A DNA stretch of 64,000 nucleotides from Sanghuangporus weigelae (GCA_033182465.1 CP137318.1:2852001-2916000), one strand, 5' to 3'. Shown: positions 1-12,800, counted from the first letter of the stretch. Numbers and translations: made by a program. The notes: a model not told the origin generated them from the sequence alone.

Positions 1-69
1 GCCAGCTCATCGCGAGCATACTCCCCAATGTTCGTCTACCCTTTTCTTTTCTTATGCTTTCCACTGAGC

Positions 70-1018
70 TCACCGATGTGTCTTGATCAGATCGACAAAG
101 ATCATCGTGCCATGTTGTACGACGCGGTCAGTCCAGAGCGAATCACAGCTCATTTCTCGACCTAATCTCCATATTAGATTCGGGGCCACATTGTCACTCT
201 GCGAGGCTGTAAGACTGGTTCCAAAGTTATTTGGCTTTTGTACGTCCACGGGTTTCGTGCTAAGATTTGTGTGCTCACAACTTACATATTCTCTAGCGAC
301 AGAATGGTACTGTCTGTCTGACGATTCATCTGTCGCCTTCCTCACAGATCTGTCTGCAGCGCGCTTACTACGGTTCTTAACCGTCGGCACACAATGCACT
401 TCCTTAACATGCTCCCGAATATCATCACCGGACATCTCGTTATACCGCATCTGATTGAACGGATACGAAACTTGCAATAAAAGAATACCGCACAATCTGG
501 ACGCCAAATCAGCACCGAAATTTGAAGCACAATCCATAACATCTGTTGAGTTTACAACGGCCAAACATATTCGATCATTCGACTCGGCTACGATCTTTTT
601 TCCGTATTACCAGCATATTCATAATCTTCGGAATCGACGAATACCATAAGCATATCACCAAGAAGACGTTGAAAGAGTAACCAGCAGTTTCCTTCATATT
701 GCATTGCTCAGTAACCTGCAATCGTTCTCGCTCGCATTTGCATTCGAAACACCATTGCCACGCATTATCGCAGTTTTGTTCTGTTGTGAGAAGATGATTA
801 CATCCGTTTGTACTACATTCTGTCCTGTTCTGAGTGTCGCTGTATACATTATGACGAGAGTTGTCACTTGCGAACGCGTGTGAGCATATACCCAGTAAAT
901 TGACGTCACGGCTGAGATAGCCGGATACTAAGTACCAGTATTCGGAATTCATGATATCATCCGTGTACATGACGTGAGCGGCATAGGTATAAGTATTATA
1001 TATATATATATGGTCCAT
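70..1018 (-). other. Doubtful cysteine-rich coding frames at the left edge
   Basis: Two adjacent minus-strand frames (1018-575, 147 codons; then about 590-70, about 170 codons) could be exons of one gene. The first carries a cysteine cluster (ECSTNGC, then CFECKCERE) followed by a hydrophobic stretch around YSFNVFLVICLWY; the second starts with a hydrophobic segment (SRLCGILLLQVSYPF) and becomes polar. They are in different frames, so an intron is needed; donors near 622-660 and an acceptor near 587 could join them, but none is compelling. I recognise no family. The only other notable sequence is an AT dinucleotide run near 995-1010, just upstream of the first frame. It may be a rapidly evolving secreted or membrane protein, or chance. 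Confidence 0.22.
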
Positions 1019-1086
1019 CTTAACCTCTCAGACAGACATACTAGTACTCCCGCATCTCCCCCCGTCCGTCGTCCAGCTACTTGCCA

Positions 1087-4000
1087 ATGCCAGTGGCTGC
1101 AGTCGCGGCAACACGCCCTCTTCCAATAGTTATACAGCCAACAGAGGTCGAATCTCGTCGGCGTCGCGTCGTCTCTTTCTCTTCCGACAGCATCCCCTCC
1201 AATTCAAATCCACACAGTACTAGTGGCGAATCCTGGTTTCATGTCTCTACCTCACAATCCTCACGGTCCTCTACTTCCTCTCACCATCCCCTCCCAAAAG
1301 GCGCCCGGCCTGCTTCGCCGCAGCCAACGCGCGTAATCGAGCTTGATTCTCCTTCTCATGCACAAACTTCTCATTGCGACGCATCCTCACTCAAGCGCTC
1401 GGGAACGTTCTCGTCTTGGAAACTGGAATGGAGGGGAATTCAAAAGGTCGTGAAATGGGCGGTTCTGGGCGACAAATCGCACGATTCTCAAAGGCGCCGC
1501 AAGCAGAATTCTCAAGCGAATAAAAATACTCGCCACGAGGACTATATAAATTCCACTGTGCAACGCGAGGCTATATCTTACAGATTAGACGAGGATTTGC
1601 CTCGGGATCGTGTAGACTATGGCTATGGAGTCTCACCATATATCTGTGCATCCCCTACATCGCCACTTTCTCCTACAACTTCGGCCACGTGCGTCGATAC
1701 ATTACCGGAACGGTATTATTCGCATTCAGATTTCTACCACGGCCATGGCAATGGTTTTTCGGATTCTGAGGTGCATTTCCCATTAGAGGGTCCACCCTCT
1801 ATTTCAACTGAACCGCTGAGAGGACAGAGAAGCATTCAGGTGGGCTCCTGATACTCTTCTTGGTCTTGGACAACTCAACTCCTTTCGTACTTTATTACCC
1901 ACTCCTATCTTAAATTGCTATCCGTTCTTTGAATCGCCTCGATCTATGATTTCTGTCAAATCATCACTGTTCACATCTGCACATGTATTTGGTGTCAGTT
2001 CTGATCCCTTCCTTTCATTCAATAGACATCAAGGCATGGATCCCACGTGCAGGAGTTCAGATACACGAACGTACGGTGCGCAACATCGGAACTGGGTCAT
2101 GGTCACCCTTACGGGAGTTCATTTGACATACGCGACACGTTCTCCAACGTAGCTCATTCCACCACATCGCTCGACAGCTCTTACGACCGGCCTCGGCGCT
2201 CTCGCGTTGCTCATTCTGATATTGGCCATTCGAACTACGTGGAATACATGCCAGTTGCTGGATTTTCTTCGACTTTGTGCTTATCGGACGGCCATGATAA
2301 TGCATACGTCAGGTCAGTAGCAGATACTCGCGACTTCAGGAATTTTCGGTCTATACAGTCAGCGATCGCCCTACCTGTAAGCACAGCTAGCACCGGTTCA
2401 CCTCTGACTTCACACCGACATCCGCGGAAGCTTCGAAAAAGTGTTAGGGCAATGCCGCTTTCTGATAAACGAGCGAGTCAACACGCTCTGAATTATTCGC
2501 TCCCACCGATGGTTCCCAGAAAAAAAACGTCGACCGCGAAAGGCACTGCGTATGATTCTTTCTCTGCAGAAACGCCTTTACCTCTCAAGCCTCAGCCCAG
2601 ACAACCGCGAAAGCTGAAGAAGAAACCGTCACCTGCCCTACCCCCTCTTCCACGCACGAATAGCAGTGACAACGATGGAGATCCGCCGCCTGTACCCCCC
2701 AAAACCATTTTCATTCTCCAGGAGTCTCACGTAAGTGATTTAAGCGATCTAGAGCCATCGCAGCATACAGATATCGTCTTTTTTTGCTGTTAGGAGGCTC
2801 CTGTGACCCCTGTATCGCACTGTTATAGGTCTGATGCTAGCGCTGAATCGCCACCAGCTCTCACGGATGCTTCAGCTTCCACTTCACCCGACGACGAGCT
2901 GCATTCCTCTCATCAGGGATCCTCCGTAACCTCCGAGCACCTGAGTGACGAGGAGAAGAATGATCTTCCAGTTAAACGGCCTTCGTTATTACGAACCGAA
3001 TCAAATAGGCGGTGGACTGTGGCTGTTGCGGACGTACCAGACGATTTATTCATTGAGGAATTAGAGCGCCTTCGCCGTATGGGTTTACGAGCTGGTGATA
3101 TTCACAGTGTCCGTAGTGTGTCTCATGCTGGCTACACTCTTTCGTCTCGAAAGGAAGCTCATAGAGGGTATTTTGATGGTGGAGAACGCTTAGAAGTGAA
3201 GCAGACCGGGAAATCAAACACACCGGATGCTGTTCTAATTCAACAAGTGGACACGGAGGATGAAATGGAATGGTTACATGCTCGCCGAGCTATTCTTTGC
3301 TGTCGGGAGTTGGTGAGGACGGAAAGGAGTTATCAAGAGCGGCTGCAGGAGTTGGCCGATGGCAATGTGAGGAGTATGGCAAACATCAAATAGAGTAAAC
3401 TGACTTCGGCATCGCTAGGTTTCTGACGCTGTGCCTGCATTGCTCATACAGTATTTACCTGCTGTTATTGGAGTGTCCAAGATTTTGAGCGCTAAGTTCA
3501 ATGAAGACATGTCCGCGGCTGGAGTGGCCGCTTCTTTCCTGAGCGTGATAGCAACTTTGGAACGTGCTTTGGTCACTTGGTCCGGAGTTGTGGGCGAGTT
3601 CTTTGGTGGGAGTGCTAATCCGACCAGCAGTGTAAAGCGCAAGCGAGACTTGACCGTTCCTGGATTCATCGCGGAAGAGGAAATGCACACGGAATCGGGC
3701 GCCGTGAAAGTACGTTGCATGTCGGCGCATGGTCACGACAAGTCGTACATTGCACGATCATTCTCCGCGCGTGTCCCTAGTACTGGGGTAATTTCGGCCA
3801 GCTCGAGTTCTCATTGGCTATTTCGCCCGGCCTTTACTCAAGGTACTCCGGAAGTGCCATATAGGGAGACAACCTCTTTATTGCATAAAAGCCTACGTCG
3901 GACCAATTTCGAAAAGGAGAGGAGGCGTAAGCCGCCGTTCAGGGATCTGGCTATCCTGCCGACGCAGCGTGTCACTAGATATGCACTTTTGTACAAAGGT

Positions 4001-4186
4001 GTGTGCAGGAGACAAAATCTGTGCTAACAATATTAGAATGAACCTATTTCTCTAGATTTGCTCAAACACACTCCCGCCTCATCACCGGCTCATGGTTCAG
4101 TTGAGAAGGCCCTGGAGACTGCCACTATCCTCGCAAGAAAATGCGATCGGGCTCAGGACAACTCAGCTTTCCTGTTTCACCACTAG
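1087..4186 (+). CDS. DH-domain Rho guanine nucleotide exchange factor (RhoGEF)
   Basis: Predicted to activate a Rho/Cdc42-type GTPase by GDP release. Five exons fit in phase: 1087-1839, 2026-2730, 2794-3366, 3419-3998, 4056-4186, giving 913 residues. The first about 640 residues are serine/proline-rich and probably disordered, with basic-proline segments that could bind SH3 domains. The Dbl-homology domain fills about 650-910: CR1 around ELVRTERSYQERLQEL, a helix ending ALLIQYLPAVIGV, and the diagnostic CR3 helix LPTQRVTRYALLYKDLL, which spans the last intron. The frame stops right after the last DH helix, so the PH domain that usually follows DH is missing; no coding PH remnant is seen downstream. 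ATG 1087 is the first in the frame, and CT-rich sequence precedes it. The DH assignment is firm; the exact GTPase is unknown. Confidence 0.82.
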
Positions 4187-4718
4187 TTTTCTCGATTTCT
4201 TATTCTTTTATCTCAAGCACGTGTACCAATAAGGCATTGCAGTTAGCATCACTCATCGCATTGATTCATCACTCCAAGTCGCTATTCCTTTCTCTTGCTA
4301 TGCTACTCGTTCTGGGCTTATGTAGTCACTCATTGTCATCGCTCTTTAATTTATAGATTACAACGATCACTCGAATATCATTTGCTAGCTACCATTTGTC
4401 TTTCAGTTATGTTCCTGTTGTTTCAATGCTCATCCATCCACACATTATTTAGATACTTGGTATTCAGACGTCCGATGTCAAAACTTTCTGTACATATTGC
4501 AAATTACGGTACAAATACAAGTCGCGACTTCAGCATAGAACTCAGAAAGTTGATTATTGTAATGAGCGTGAACTGGGAAGACGATCTTATAAAGACTACT
4601 TGAGAGATGAGTGAAAAGCAAAGAGCGTCGGAATGATCGGTAAATGGACGAAAAGCATAGCCACATGAAAACGACAAAGAGCAGAGAGTTTCCGGAGCAT
4701 AGAGGATTTTCAGGATCT
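4187..4718. other. Convergent intergenic spacer
   Basis: This lies between the RhoGEF stop and the NBR1-like stop (tail to tail). It is AT-rich with short pyrimidine runs and only short, unconvincing frames. I see no RNA gene or repeat. Confidence 0.5.
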
Positions 4719-7700
4719 TCAATGACCTTCATCGTCAGTGCTCTGCTCGTCGTAAAGGACGACGTATTCTGTGTCGGGATGAGCTACACGCGGCGGACCT
4801 GCGTGCTCGCGAGAAGCTTCCCAGTACTCCTCATCGGAAGCGGTATCAAAGTCGTCGAGCAAGGACCCATCACTGTCCATGTCCGATGAAGGAACTGACA
4901 TCGTCGGGGTGACTGAGACTGAGGTCGATCGGACTAAGTCAGAAACTGTAACCACTTCGTTCTGGTTGATAGAGTTTGCCCTAGCGTTTGACGGCTCGGG
5001 CATGACAACCTCAGAGGCAGTGAGTGATTCATGGCTGAAAGAGGGACTGCTTGAAGCGTGGACCGAGATCCTGAAAGAAAGGATTGTATATAAGAAGCAA
5101 GTCATAAGAGAAACTGCAGAAATGATACTTACTCGCACCAAACACTATGACCAAACGGTTCTGAACCATCACTCAGGCGCCAGTATCCGACATACTTGCC
5201 TGGGACCTCCGGAGCTTTCATATCAAAGGCGGTCACCTCAACCGTAGCTCCCTCTTCGACCTTCCCAACGTGGTAGCTGAGAGGAGCACCTTCAAGCGCC
5301 GGCATGCGATCACCAGCGACGAAGATAATGCAAGTCGATTCTGGCCAAGCAGTTTCGCTGTCGTTGCGGATACGCCAGGATTTGACAAATTCGGCACCTG
5401 CAGGGAATACTTGTCCATCCTCGATATTTACATCAGAGACATAGGTGGCTCGGAGTTCAGGCCTCTGATGAGGCACAGGATGGTTTGATATGAAAGTCTT
5501 GAAAAGAGATGGTAGCGTTGGGAAGTCCGTTCTGGCCTGCATCGTCTCGTCAGCTTCCGCCGTGGGCTCACCGACTTTGAGAGGCTCGTCGCGCCATAGG
5601 TCTGCGAGCTGCCGTACCGTCTCCGTCGACGTGCCTGGAGCAAACGTTGGAGGGGTAGGCAGCACAGGCATCGCAACTGGGGGTTCAGTCGTCTCAACTA
5701 AAGCAGTTGGCGCAACTGTAGTCACAGACGCATCGGACTTCTCGATATTTGCTTCAGCGTGCACTGAAGCGTCACATTTCTCGGTCTTCGCCTCAGCATG
5801 GACTGCAGCGTCAGACTTCTGAACTTCCACTTCAGCGTCCACCCCAACATCCGCCTTTTCAATCTTCGTCTCAGCAAGGACTGCCACGTCAGCCGTTTCG
5901 GGTGCTGGATCCGTTGCTACACAGACTGCTACAGTCTGAGGCCGGGGAACAGGCTCGTCGATGATAGATGTCCCTCCAACGCGATAGACAGTTGGTATGA
6001 TAACGTCCGGGCTACGTAGTTTCACCAGCGGATGAAGGACTGGGTGTACTTCTATCGGCAACGCTTCGCACCTGCTGCACAAATCGTAATCTGGGCAGTC
6101 TGGGTGCAGGCATTTGTATCGGACGCCGCGTACAGTCGCTCCACATTCGTTGCAGCGAGCCAGGTGCTTCTTGTAGGCTTCTGGGTCACAAGGCAACTGA
6201 GTATGGTCTGATCAGAGTATTATTCACCTAGTGAAAGAAGTGTAATGCCTACAAGCTCTTGGGGACTCTCAAGCTTAACGAAGGTGTGCTTCGGGTGCTG
6301 GATAGGGACGATGGAATAGCACGAGGCACCTAATCGCAACATGCGTTATAGAAATGTTATTTCGGTTTGGCGACCAAACTCGACTCACATGTATCAAAGT
6401 CTGGGCAAGATAAACATTTCTATACACATAGAAGCGTCAGTTTAATCTTCGCAAGCACAGAAGAAACGAAATGCATACATAGCGAACCCCACGAATCCTT
6501 GAATCACAGAGATCGCAACTTGCACGATGGACAACGTTATTCAGTGCATCCTCGGACGTAGCGGCACGATTAAGTCGTGGTGTTTCATCCCCGTCAAACA
6601 ACCTGTGAATGACAATTCGCCTCGGAGTCTTGAATGACATGAACTCATGCCCAGGATGATTGGCATCGCGCCGTAGGAAGCACCCGTCGCAAAGATCGTA
6701 GTCTCCACATTAAAAAGTCAATCATATATTCATAACACAACTAGAGATCCATTTACCTGGGCAGTCTAAGCACTTATGTCTGGAGCCAATGATAGGGCCG
6801 TCACATGAATCGCAGATAATATTTTCATGGATAGGCTTAGCCAGGAACGGATGAATTCGGACTGGATCACCAGGTTTTGCAATCTCCAAGAAGGGATGCA
6901 ACTGGCCGCCTTCTCTCTCAGCGTGCTCAGCTTGATGCACGCTCTTTGCATTGCGTTGGCTAACGCATTCCTCACACTGATTACATATGTTGAGATCTTT
7001 GATACCGTCTAAAACTGAGAGAGCACGTACGAGGTCAAAGAGAGGACACTCCTGACATTTGAATCGAGCTCCATGCACAATACTACCGCAGTAGTCACAG
7101 GATATGCCTTCGTGAATAGGTTTCTCATCCAGAACCGGTGGATTAACGGATGGTACGGGATGAACGAAAGCTCCCGGAATCGCGACTTCATTGTTATCGT
7201 CCGAGTTCTTCTGTTCAGGAACTATGGTCGCGGGGGATAGAGTAGTTGAATCAGGAGGGGCATCACTGAATGCCGAGGACATCACGTTATTGAAGTCACG
7301 AATAAAGTTCGACATCAGCTCCTTCATTTCCTGTTTGCCTTCTGCAACAGAGCAGCACGATTGCTGGGTTGTCTGAGAGAGCAAAGAGTGGCGGTTCGAT
7401 CCCGCTGTGGCGGACCACTGGTCATCAACGTCCATTGACATCGAGGATGAACCCGTCTGCATCGGACGGCGAGGAACAGGTCTTGCCAATCTAGTTGAGA
7501 ACGAGCTTTCTGATGATGCCTGCCCGATAGAGGCAGCAAACGGAGGCTTGTGCGGAATCTCATCTACAACATTGAAGCGCAGCAAGCCGTTCGGCCAAAG
7601 TCGACCAGAAAACGGAGCGATATGTTCGATATACTGGGCTTCATTATGGACCTCCTTGCCGACGACGACTCTGGAACCCTCAGAAGGACAGAACATCAGC

Positions 7701-7899
7701 CTCGCGAGGTAGTACGACCCTCTGATTGGGAAGACACGATATAGCTGTGTATACGAGTACGAGGCTATCACATGCTGTGCAACATGAGCAAAGGTAATCT
7801 ACTTACCTGGCTCTGAATGGTCTCAAAGGAAGGAAAGGAGGACTCCTGAACGGTGAACCTCCTCGTCTCATTGTTGTAAGTCGCTTTGACGGTGAACAT
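4719..7899 (-). CDS. NBR1: NBR1-type selective autophagy receptor (PB1, 4x ZZ, FW domain)
   Basis: A cargo receptor family for selective autophagy in the cytosol. Eight exons (7899-7807, 7744-7031, 6976-6757, 6702-6479, 6419-6389, 6329-6253, 6196-5133, 5070-4719) encode 924 residues. Residues 1-95 look like a PB1 domain (MFTVKATYNNETRRFTV). Four ZZ zinc fingers start near 247, 324, 404 and 468, each with CxxC, (H/R)(F/H/Y)KC and C-P-(D/L)-(F/Y)-D-(L/T)-C patterns; introns cut within three of them. The four-tryptophan (FW) Ig-like domain is at about 710-810 (SWRIRNDSETAWPES, VGYWRLSDG, HSVWCE). The tail has an acidic DTEYVVLYDE, a plausible Atg8-binding LIR. I find no C-terminal UBA. Residues about 560-620 hold a degenerate 11-13 residue repeat (EK.DA.VHAEA). 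One exon is only 31 nt. Confidence 0.88.
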
Positions 7900-8280
7900 G
7901 GTGGCGACTGGTGGGATGGAGTGAGTCGGAGCAACGTGATGGTATCCCTTTATATCATAACGTGACCACCTTCATAAGCTTACGCGTAGCATACATACGT
8001 ATGTATGTACGCTTGGAAAGTGAAACTTCATGAACGAAGAATTTCTTACTTCCAAGCTACATATTGACTGATACAGAATGCTGCAGTTTATTTATTTATT
8101 ATTTATGGCTAATATTTGGAGCAAAGCCAACGAAAGAACACAGTATACACACGCCTTAAATCGTCCCCGTGCAAACCAAGCGCAGTCCAGACGCTTGCGT
8201 GTCCATACGTGGCCGTGCGGGTCACAGCAGATCGCAGTCGTCCAGAGCATTTCGTTTTTTGCTGACTGAAGATGACTCTA
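7900..8280. other. Intergenic: NBR1-like promoter side and RIB7 3' side
   Basis: This 381-bp spacer holds the 5' side of the NBR1-like gene and the 3' side of RIB7. A palindromic ACATACGTATGTATGT-type stretch lies near 7991-8010 and a TTTA repeat near 8089-8104. Nothing else is recognisable. Confidence 0.45.
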
Positions 8281-9247
8281 CTAGCATGTAGGACCGCCCC
8301 TGTCTGCCCACGCCATTACTGTATCTCTTCCTACAAGGTGAGACCTGAGGAAGGTTAATTCCGGCATCTGAATAAAAATTAGCGGGACTGCGTAATCGGT
8401 GAACATCAGAAGAGCGTACCTGTTCTTTCACATCATATGTGATACCCTCGTTGCCAACGATAGTCGGACACACGGTCACAATGAGGCTGTTCACGAGGCC
8501 GGATTGAAAGAATGACGATATGATCGAGGCACCTCCCTCAACCATCAGGGAATGTACTCCAATCCTATGCAGCTCGATAACAAGAGCAGACAAGTCAAGT
8601 TTGCCTGAAGTTCGTGTATTAGTCTGTTGTCAGCATGTTCGAAGAGCAGATTCACCATTATTTGAAGGAATTGGAATAATCTTGACACCTTCGCCTGCGA
8701 GTCTTTTACGTCTTTCTTCAAAGTCATTATCGATACCGATTAGTTCGGCGGAGGTAAAGATCGTTGGCTGCCTTCCTTTCCCGGTTTTGAAATTATTCAT
8801 TAGCTTTGAACCAAGACGGAATTTGAGGCTAGCGTCCAAAATGATCGGAAGTGGGATATCTCTACCACCATCCTCAGATAGAAGCAAGCGGGCTTGTACC
8901 TAATTGAACAACAGGTCCAGCATGACTTCTTCAGGTCGCAGACCTACTATTAAGCTGCGGATCGTCATTCAAGGCGGTGTTGATCCCGACAAGGATAGCA
9001 TCATGCCTTGATCTCAGTCTATACTAAATTTCAGCCTTCAAACACTTTTAGCGATTCAGTGACAGTACCTATGAGTCATGAACATACTTTCATTGCAACT
9101 GAGAATGAGCTGCTTGCCACCACGACCGGCAATTTTGGCGTCGAGAGACTGGGCAAAAGTCAAGGTAACATGGACAGACTCTGACCTCTGTAAGGTGCGA
9201 CTCGGCAAGACATCATCGAGGAAAGAAACAGCAGAACCATTAGACAT
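8281..9247 (-). CDS. RIB7: Riboflavin biosynthesis reductase RIB7 (diaminoribosylamino-pyrimidinone phosphate reductase)
   Basis: Catalyses the NADPH-dependent reduction of the ribosyl side chain of the pyrimidine intermediate in fungal riboflavin synthesis (RibD C-terminal / DHFR-like fold). Five exons (9247-9069, 9018-8948, 8892-8656, 8604-8420, 8367-8281) give 252 residues, the usual length. Family motifs are VHVTLTFAQSLDAKIAG, SRHDAILVGINTALNDDPQL, LPIILD, HSLMVEGGASIISSFF and NSLIVTVCPTIVG. ATG 9247 is chosen because a stop lies in frame 12 bases upstream and the N-terminus matches family length. A hAT transposon begins 26 bp upstream of this ATG, so the promoter now lies inside or beyond that element. 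The coding region is intact. Confidence 0.93.
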
Positions 9248-9265
9248 TGCAAATATTTAGTCAGG

Positions 9266-9273
9266 TCCAGCAG
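9266..9273. repeat. Left target-site duplication of the hAT element
   Basis: TCCAGCAG directly precedes the left terminal inverted repeat; the identical octamer follows the right end at 17731-17738. Eight-base duplications are the hallmark of hAT transposition. Confidence 0.95.
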
Positions 9274-9294
9274 TAGGGTACGAGGGGAAACTCC
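9274..9294. repeat. Left terminal inverted repeat of the hAT element
   Basis: These 21 bases are the exact reverse complement of 17710-17730. Subterminal GGTGGAAACTGGTTGCCAAC and GGTTGGCAAC motifs follow within 90 bp and have counterparts at the right end. Confidence 0.93.
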
Positions 9295-9807
9295 CCAAGG
9301 CTGGTGGAAACTGGTTGCCAACAGGCACGCTTGGAGGGAGGTCGTGTGGAATGGTTGGCAACAAATGGGGGTCGGCAATGGGCTTGTGATCTGCATGCGT
9401 TCCCACGGCTGCCACCAGGGTCTGCCGCGAGCGGAGTTTCAATATAATTACAGTGAAAGTATAGCCCTCCTTCGACTTGTTATTTTATTCCACATCGCAC
9501 AGAAACGAATAGGAAAACACATGGAATACATGTTTTTGATGTTGTACTTCATCTGTAAGCCTTTAGATTTCAAAGAACTATAAATTCTGCTTTGATATCA
9601 GCAATTCATTGGGTTGGATTAGTCTTTTTAAGAGATGGAGGCACAATAAAATAAAACCGAAGGCTGGCTAGTATTCTACTATATAGTACATACATTATGA
9701 TGCAAAAAAATTGAGTGTTGTGCAAGCAGTGGAAGCAGAATAATTGGAGGAAGAATGCGGCAGAAGCATCAAAAGTGGGGCAAATAAGTCAATAACTCCA
9801 TCACGTG
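9295..9807. other. Left subterminal region of the hAT element
   Basis: Noncoding between the left terminal repeat and the plus-strand gene. The first 150 bases are GC-rich with repeated GGAAAC, GTTGCCAAC and GGAGTTTC motifs; the remainder is AT-rich and probably holds the promoter of the plus-strand gene. No convincing frame. Confidence 0.6.
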
Positions 9808-12800
9808 ATGCTGAGAAGCGCAGTCACGGCCAATGTTGAATTTCAACATTGGCCCATAAATTCACAAAACTTCAACACAAGGACGGTCAGACATTCCACA
9901 AAATATGTTTATAGTGGGAATGTACTCACAAAAAAACTTTCCAGCAGTATGGGCCGTATTTCGAAGGCAAATCGAGCTCGGAGGAAGGGAACGGCTGCAT
10001 TCCTCGAGAGAAGGCCATTCGGTGACAAAACGAATTCGCAGGATATCCAACCTTCTTCGAGCGTGCTGGAACCATCGAGTATTCGCCAGACAAGGTCCAT
10101 TTCTGGTGAAATAAGCAAGCTATCGGAGGAATTACAAACGAGAAAACGAGAACTTACCAAGGTTCAGAACGACAGCCTACTCAACGAAAGCTTGCAATCT
10201 ACAGTCGATGACCTCGAAGAATCGATCAGAATGTTGCAAAACAAGCTGGACTCATCAACGAACGCACTCACCAAGACGAGCAATCGTCTTCATACGACCG
10301 AAACTCGCTTGAAACGGTACATGAACGGCTACTTCAATGCTCGCAAGGCCCTTGAGAGATCCCGAGTGAAAGAGTTGAGTCTGGAAGAGGGGAATAGGTC
10401 ACTTAACGATGAAATTATACGACTGAAGAGCTTACTGGTTCAGAAAGGGCAAGAAGAACAACGCCTTCTAACCCTATGCAAGACATATCAGTGCATGTTC
10501 AATTCTGCACACCTTCGATCCATGGACCACTGGAATCGCTATGTAATTTCTGATAATCGATGTATGGTGTTGGCGAGCAGGGAATCGAACTTGGTGGGCC
10601 GGGTGTCACATGTGGAGAAGCAACTCGAAGAGTCTCGACGCATGAACCACAGGCTTCGATCACGACTTGCGTATGTTCGCAGACGTGCAATGAAGCTAAA
10701 AAATGTCAAAAGTTCCTTAGAAGAGTTTTTGCGACTCACCGTGAAGGGCACATACTCTTCCATTGTGCGTTCTCTCGTTTTTCGACTCAGATCACTTGGT
10801 TGCTCTGCAAGCAATGTTGGACTGGCTCTTGACGCTGTTCTGGAAGTCATATCGAGTTTCCTGGGGCCGACTCGATGCAAGAAGAAAAGAAAAGTAGTTT
10901 CGGCACGTACAGTAGGCCGCATCATCACAGAGGGTGGAGTAATGTCGATGATTCATGTGGGATATGATCTGAAGCAAAGCGCATGTAAGTCTGACAGTTT
11001 TTCAAGCATAATAGCACCTTAACTCACCTGACTAGCATTTACATCTGGAGGCGATGGAACAACGAATAAGCATCAGAATTTCGAATCAATGAATGTCAAT
11101 CTGATGACAGAAACGTACCGTGACAGTGAAGAACAGCCCCCAGAAGCTGCAGGAGCTCATCGAGTCCGTTTTTTGAAGCTCGAGCACACTGCGAATCATC
11201 GTTCCGAGACACAAAAGAAAACATTTGTCAACGGCCTTCAAGAGGCCATTGACACCTTCAACAGGAGCCCTCTGGGCATTTCCTGTAATACTCCAGGCGA
11301 AGCACTCAACGAGGAGATACTTGCCATGAAATATACAGGGACGCACGGGGATCATGCAGAGGACCAGAAAGCCAAACACCGACTTCTAGGTGAATGGAAA
11401 CACGAGCTCTCAATGCGAGGCATCGGCGCGCAATATTTCCATTCAAAACCAAAAGAGGAGCAGGAATTACTCACCATACCAGCTCGGACAGCACTGATTG
11501 AGAGATTGGGGGGAGAAGCGGCATGGCAGGCCCTGCCAGAAGACGAGAAAGCTCGGCATGAGAAAGAGCTTCTATCCAATATTTGCGAGTCTCTTTATGC
11601 TGAGGCATTCGAGCGCTTATCGAGCTCCGAAAAGCAGAAGTTGAATCTGTGGGTGTGGACGGGCTGTTGTATGCATAAAGACTTGAATGCTGTGAAGGGC
11701 GGCGAGGCGGCAATGCGAGCGAAATGGGCGGAATTAGGAGTCGCACCTGTTCCCCTCCCGAACAAGGACAACGCGGCCGTCTTGGATGCTTTGGGAACGG
11801 ATGAGATGGACCCTGACGAAGACGATCTTGATGATAACATGGATCCGTTTAATGCGTCTGAAGTCACGAGCGCAGCGATGTTACAAAGCCACCAGATGAC
11901 TGAGAGCGGGACTGCGCAACAGCAACATCACTTACAGAACTCGAGTGATTCGGCTGCAAATGTTGCTGTGAGAGAAGTGGTTAGGAGGGCTCTCGATGTA
12001 ACACAGGGCGGAGGCTGCAAGCTTTGCAGGCTGATGGCTAAGTTTTCGAACGACAAGGACGATAAAAAAGGGGAGCATCATTCGATCAGAGACTATATAT
12101 GCAGGGTTTTGGGGCTTACGATCACCTTTCCGGACGTGACAAATACACGTTATTCGTCATATCTTGAGGCGTCTGTTGAGATGCTAGTGCGCCGGGCAAC
12201 GTACTTGGACTACATGCAACGAGTTCGGCACCTACGAGAAAAGCGTAAACACAACAATTTGGAACTGAATATTCTGAAAGGGCTCACTGATTTTCCGACA
12301 CTCACCGAGCTTGCGGTCATGGCGTTATACCGAGAGGCGATTTCGATTTCTTACATCTCATCTGTGCGAGGGAGCGGAATGGAGAAAGTAAATGCGTTAG
12401 AGATGGGATCATTGCACGAAAAGCTGAAAACTCACCTGAGGGCACTTATAAACAACCCGAGTATTATCCTGGCACCGGATGCCGACCCTCAAAAGGCAAC
12501 TTTGGGTGGGAGTGAGGTGTGGAAAAGCGCTGACGCAGTCAGCGCTATCCACACCCTCGCTCCCAACCTGCCTCACTTGCGGGACATCTTCGTAGCATTC
12601 TTATCAGGAGCTCTTGAGACCTGGGAACGATTCAGCGCCGAATTCAACGAAGGCGGAGTAATTGCGGCACTTACGGATGACGAACGTGAGCTGGCATGGA
12701 TGCCAGCTACAAACGATACGAATGAGGGGGCCCTTGGGGCCTATCGCGTCTTTCAGCGATGGAATCCCACAGGATCCCTTCGCCTTTTCAATTCACTGTT

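Noticed and set aside
7385-7410. tRNA-like T-loop sequence GGTTCGATCCCGC
   Set aside because: It lies inside the NBR1-like coding exon and no acceptor, D or anticodon stems can be formed around it.
9160-9442. Minus-strand frames that would extend RIB7 upstream
   Set aside because: They run across the left end of the hAT element; a stop lies in frame 12 bases before ATG 9247, and the RIB7 family starts there.
10570-10600. Reverse-strand T-loop-like GTTCGATTCCC
   Set aside because: Lies in the open coding frame of the transposon gene; the rest of a tRNA cloverleaf is missing.
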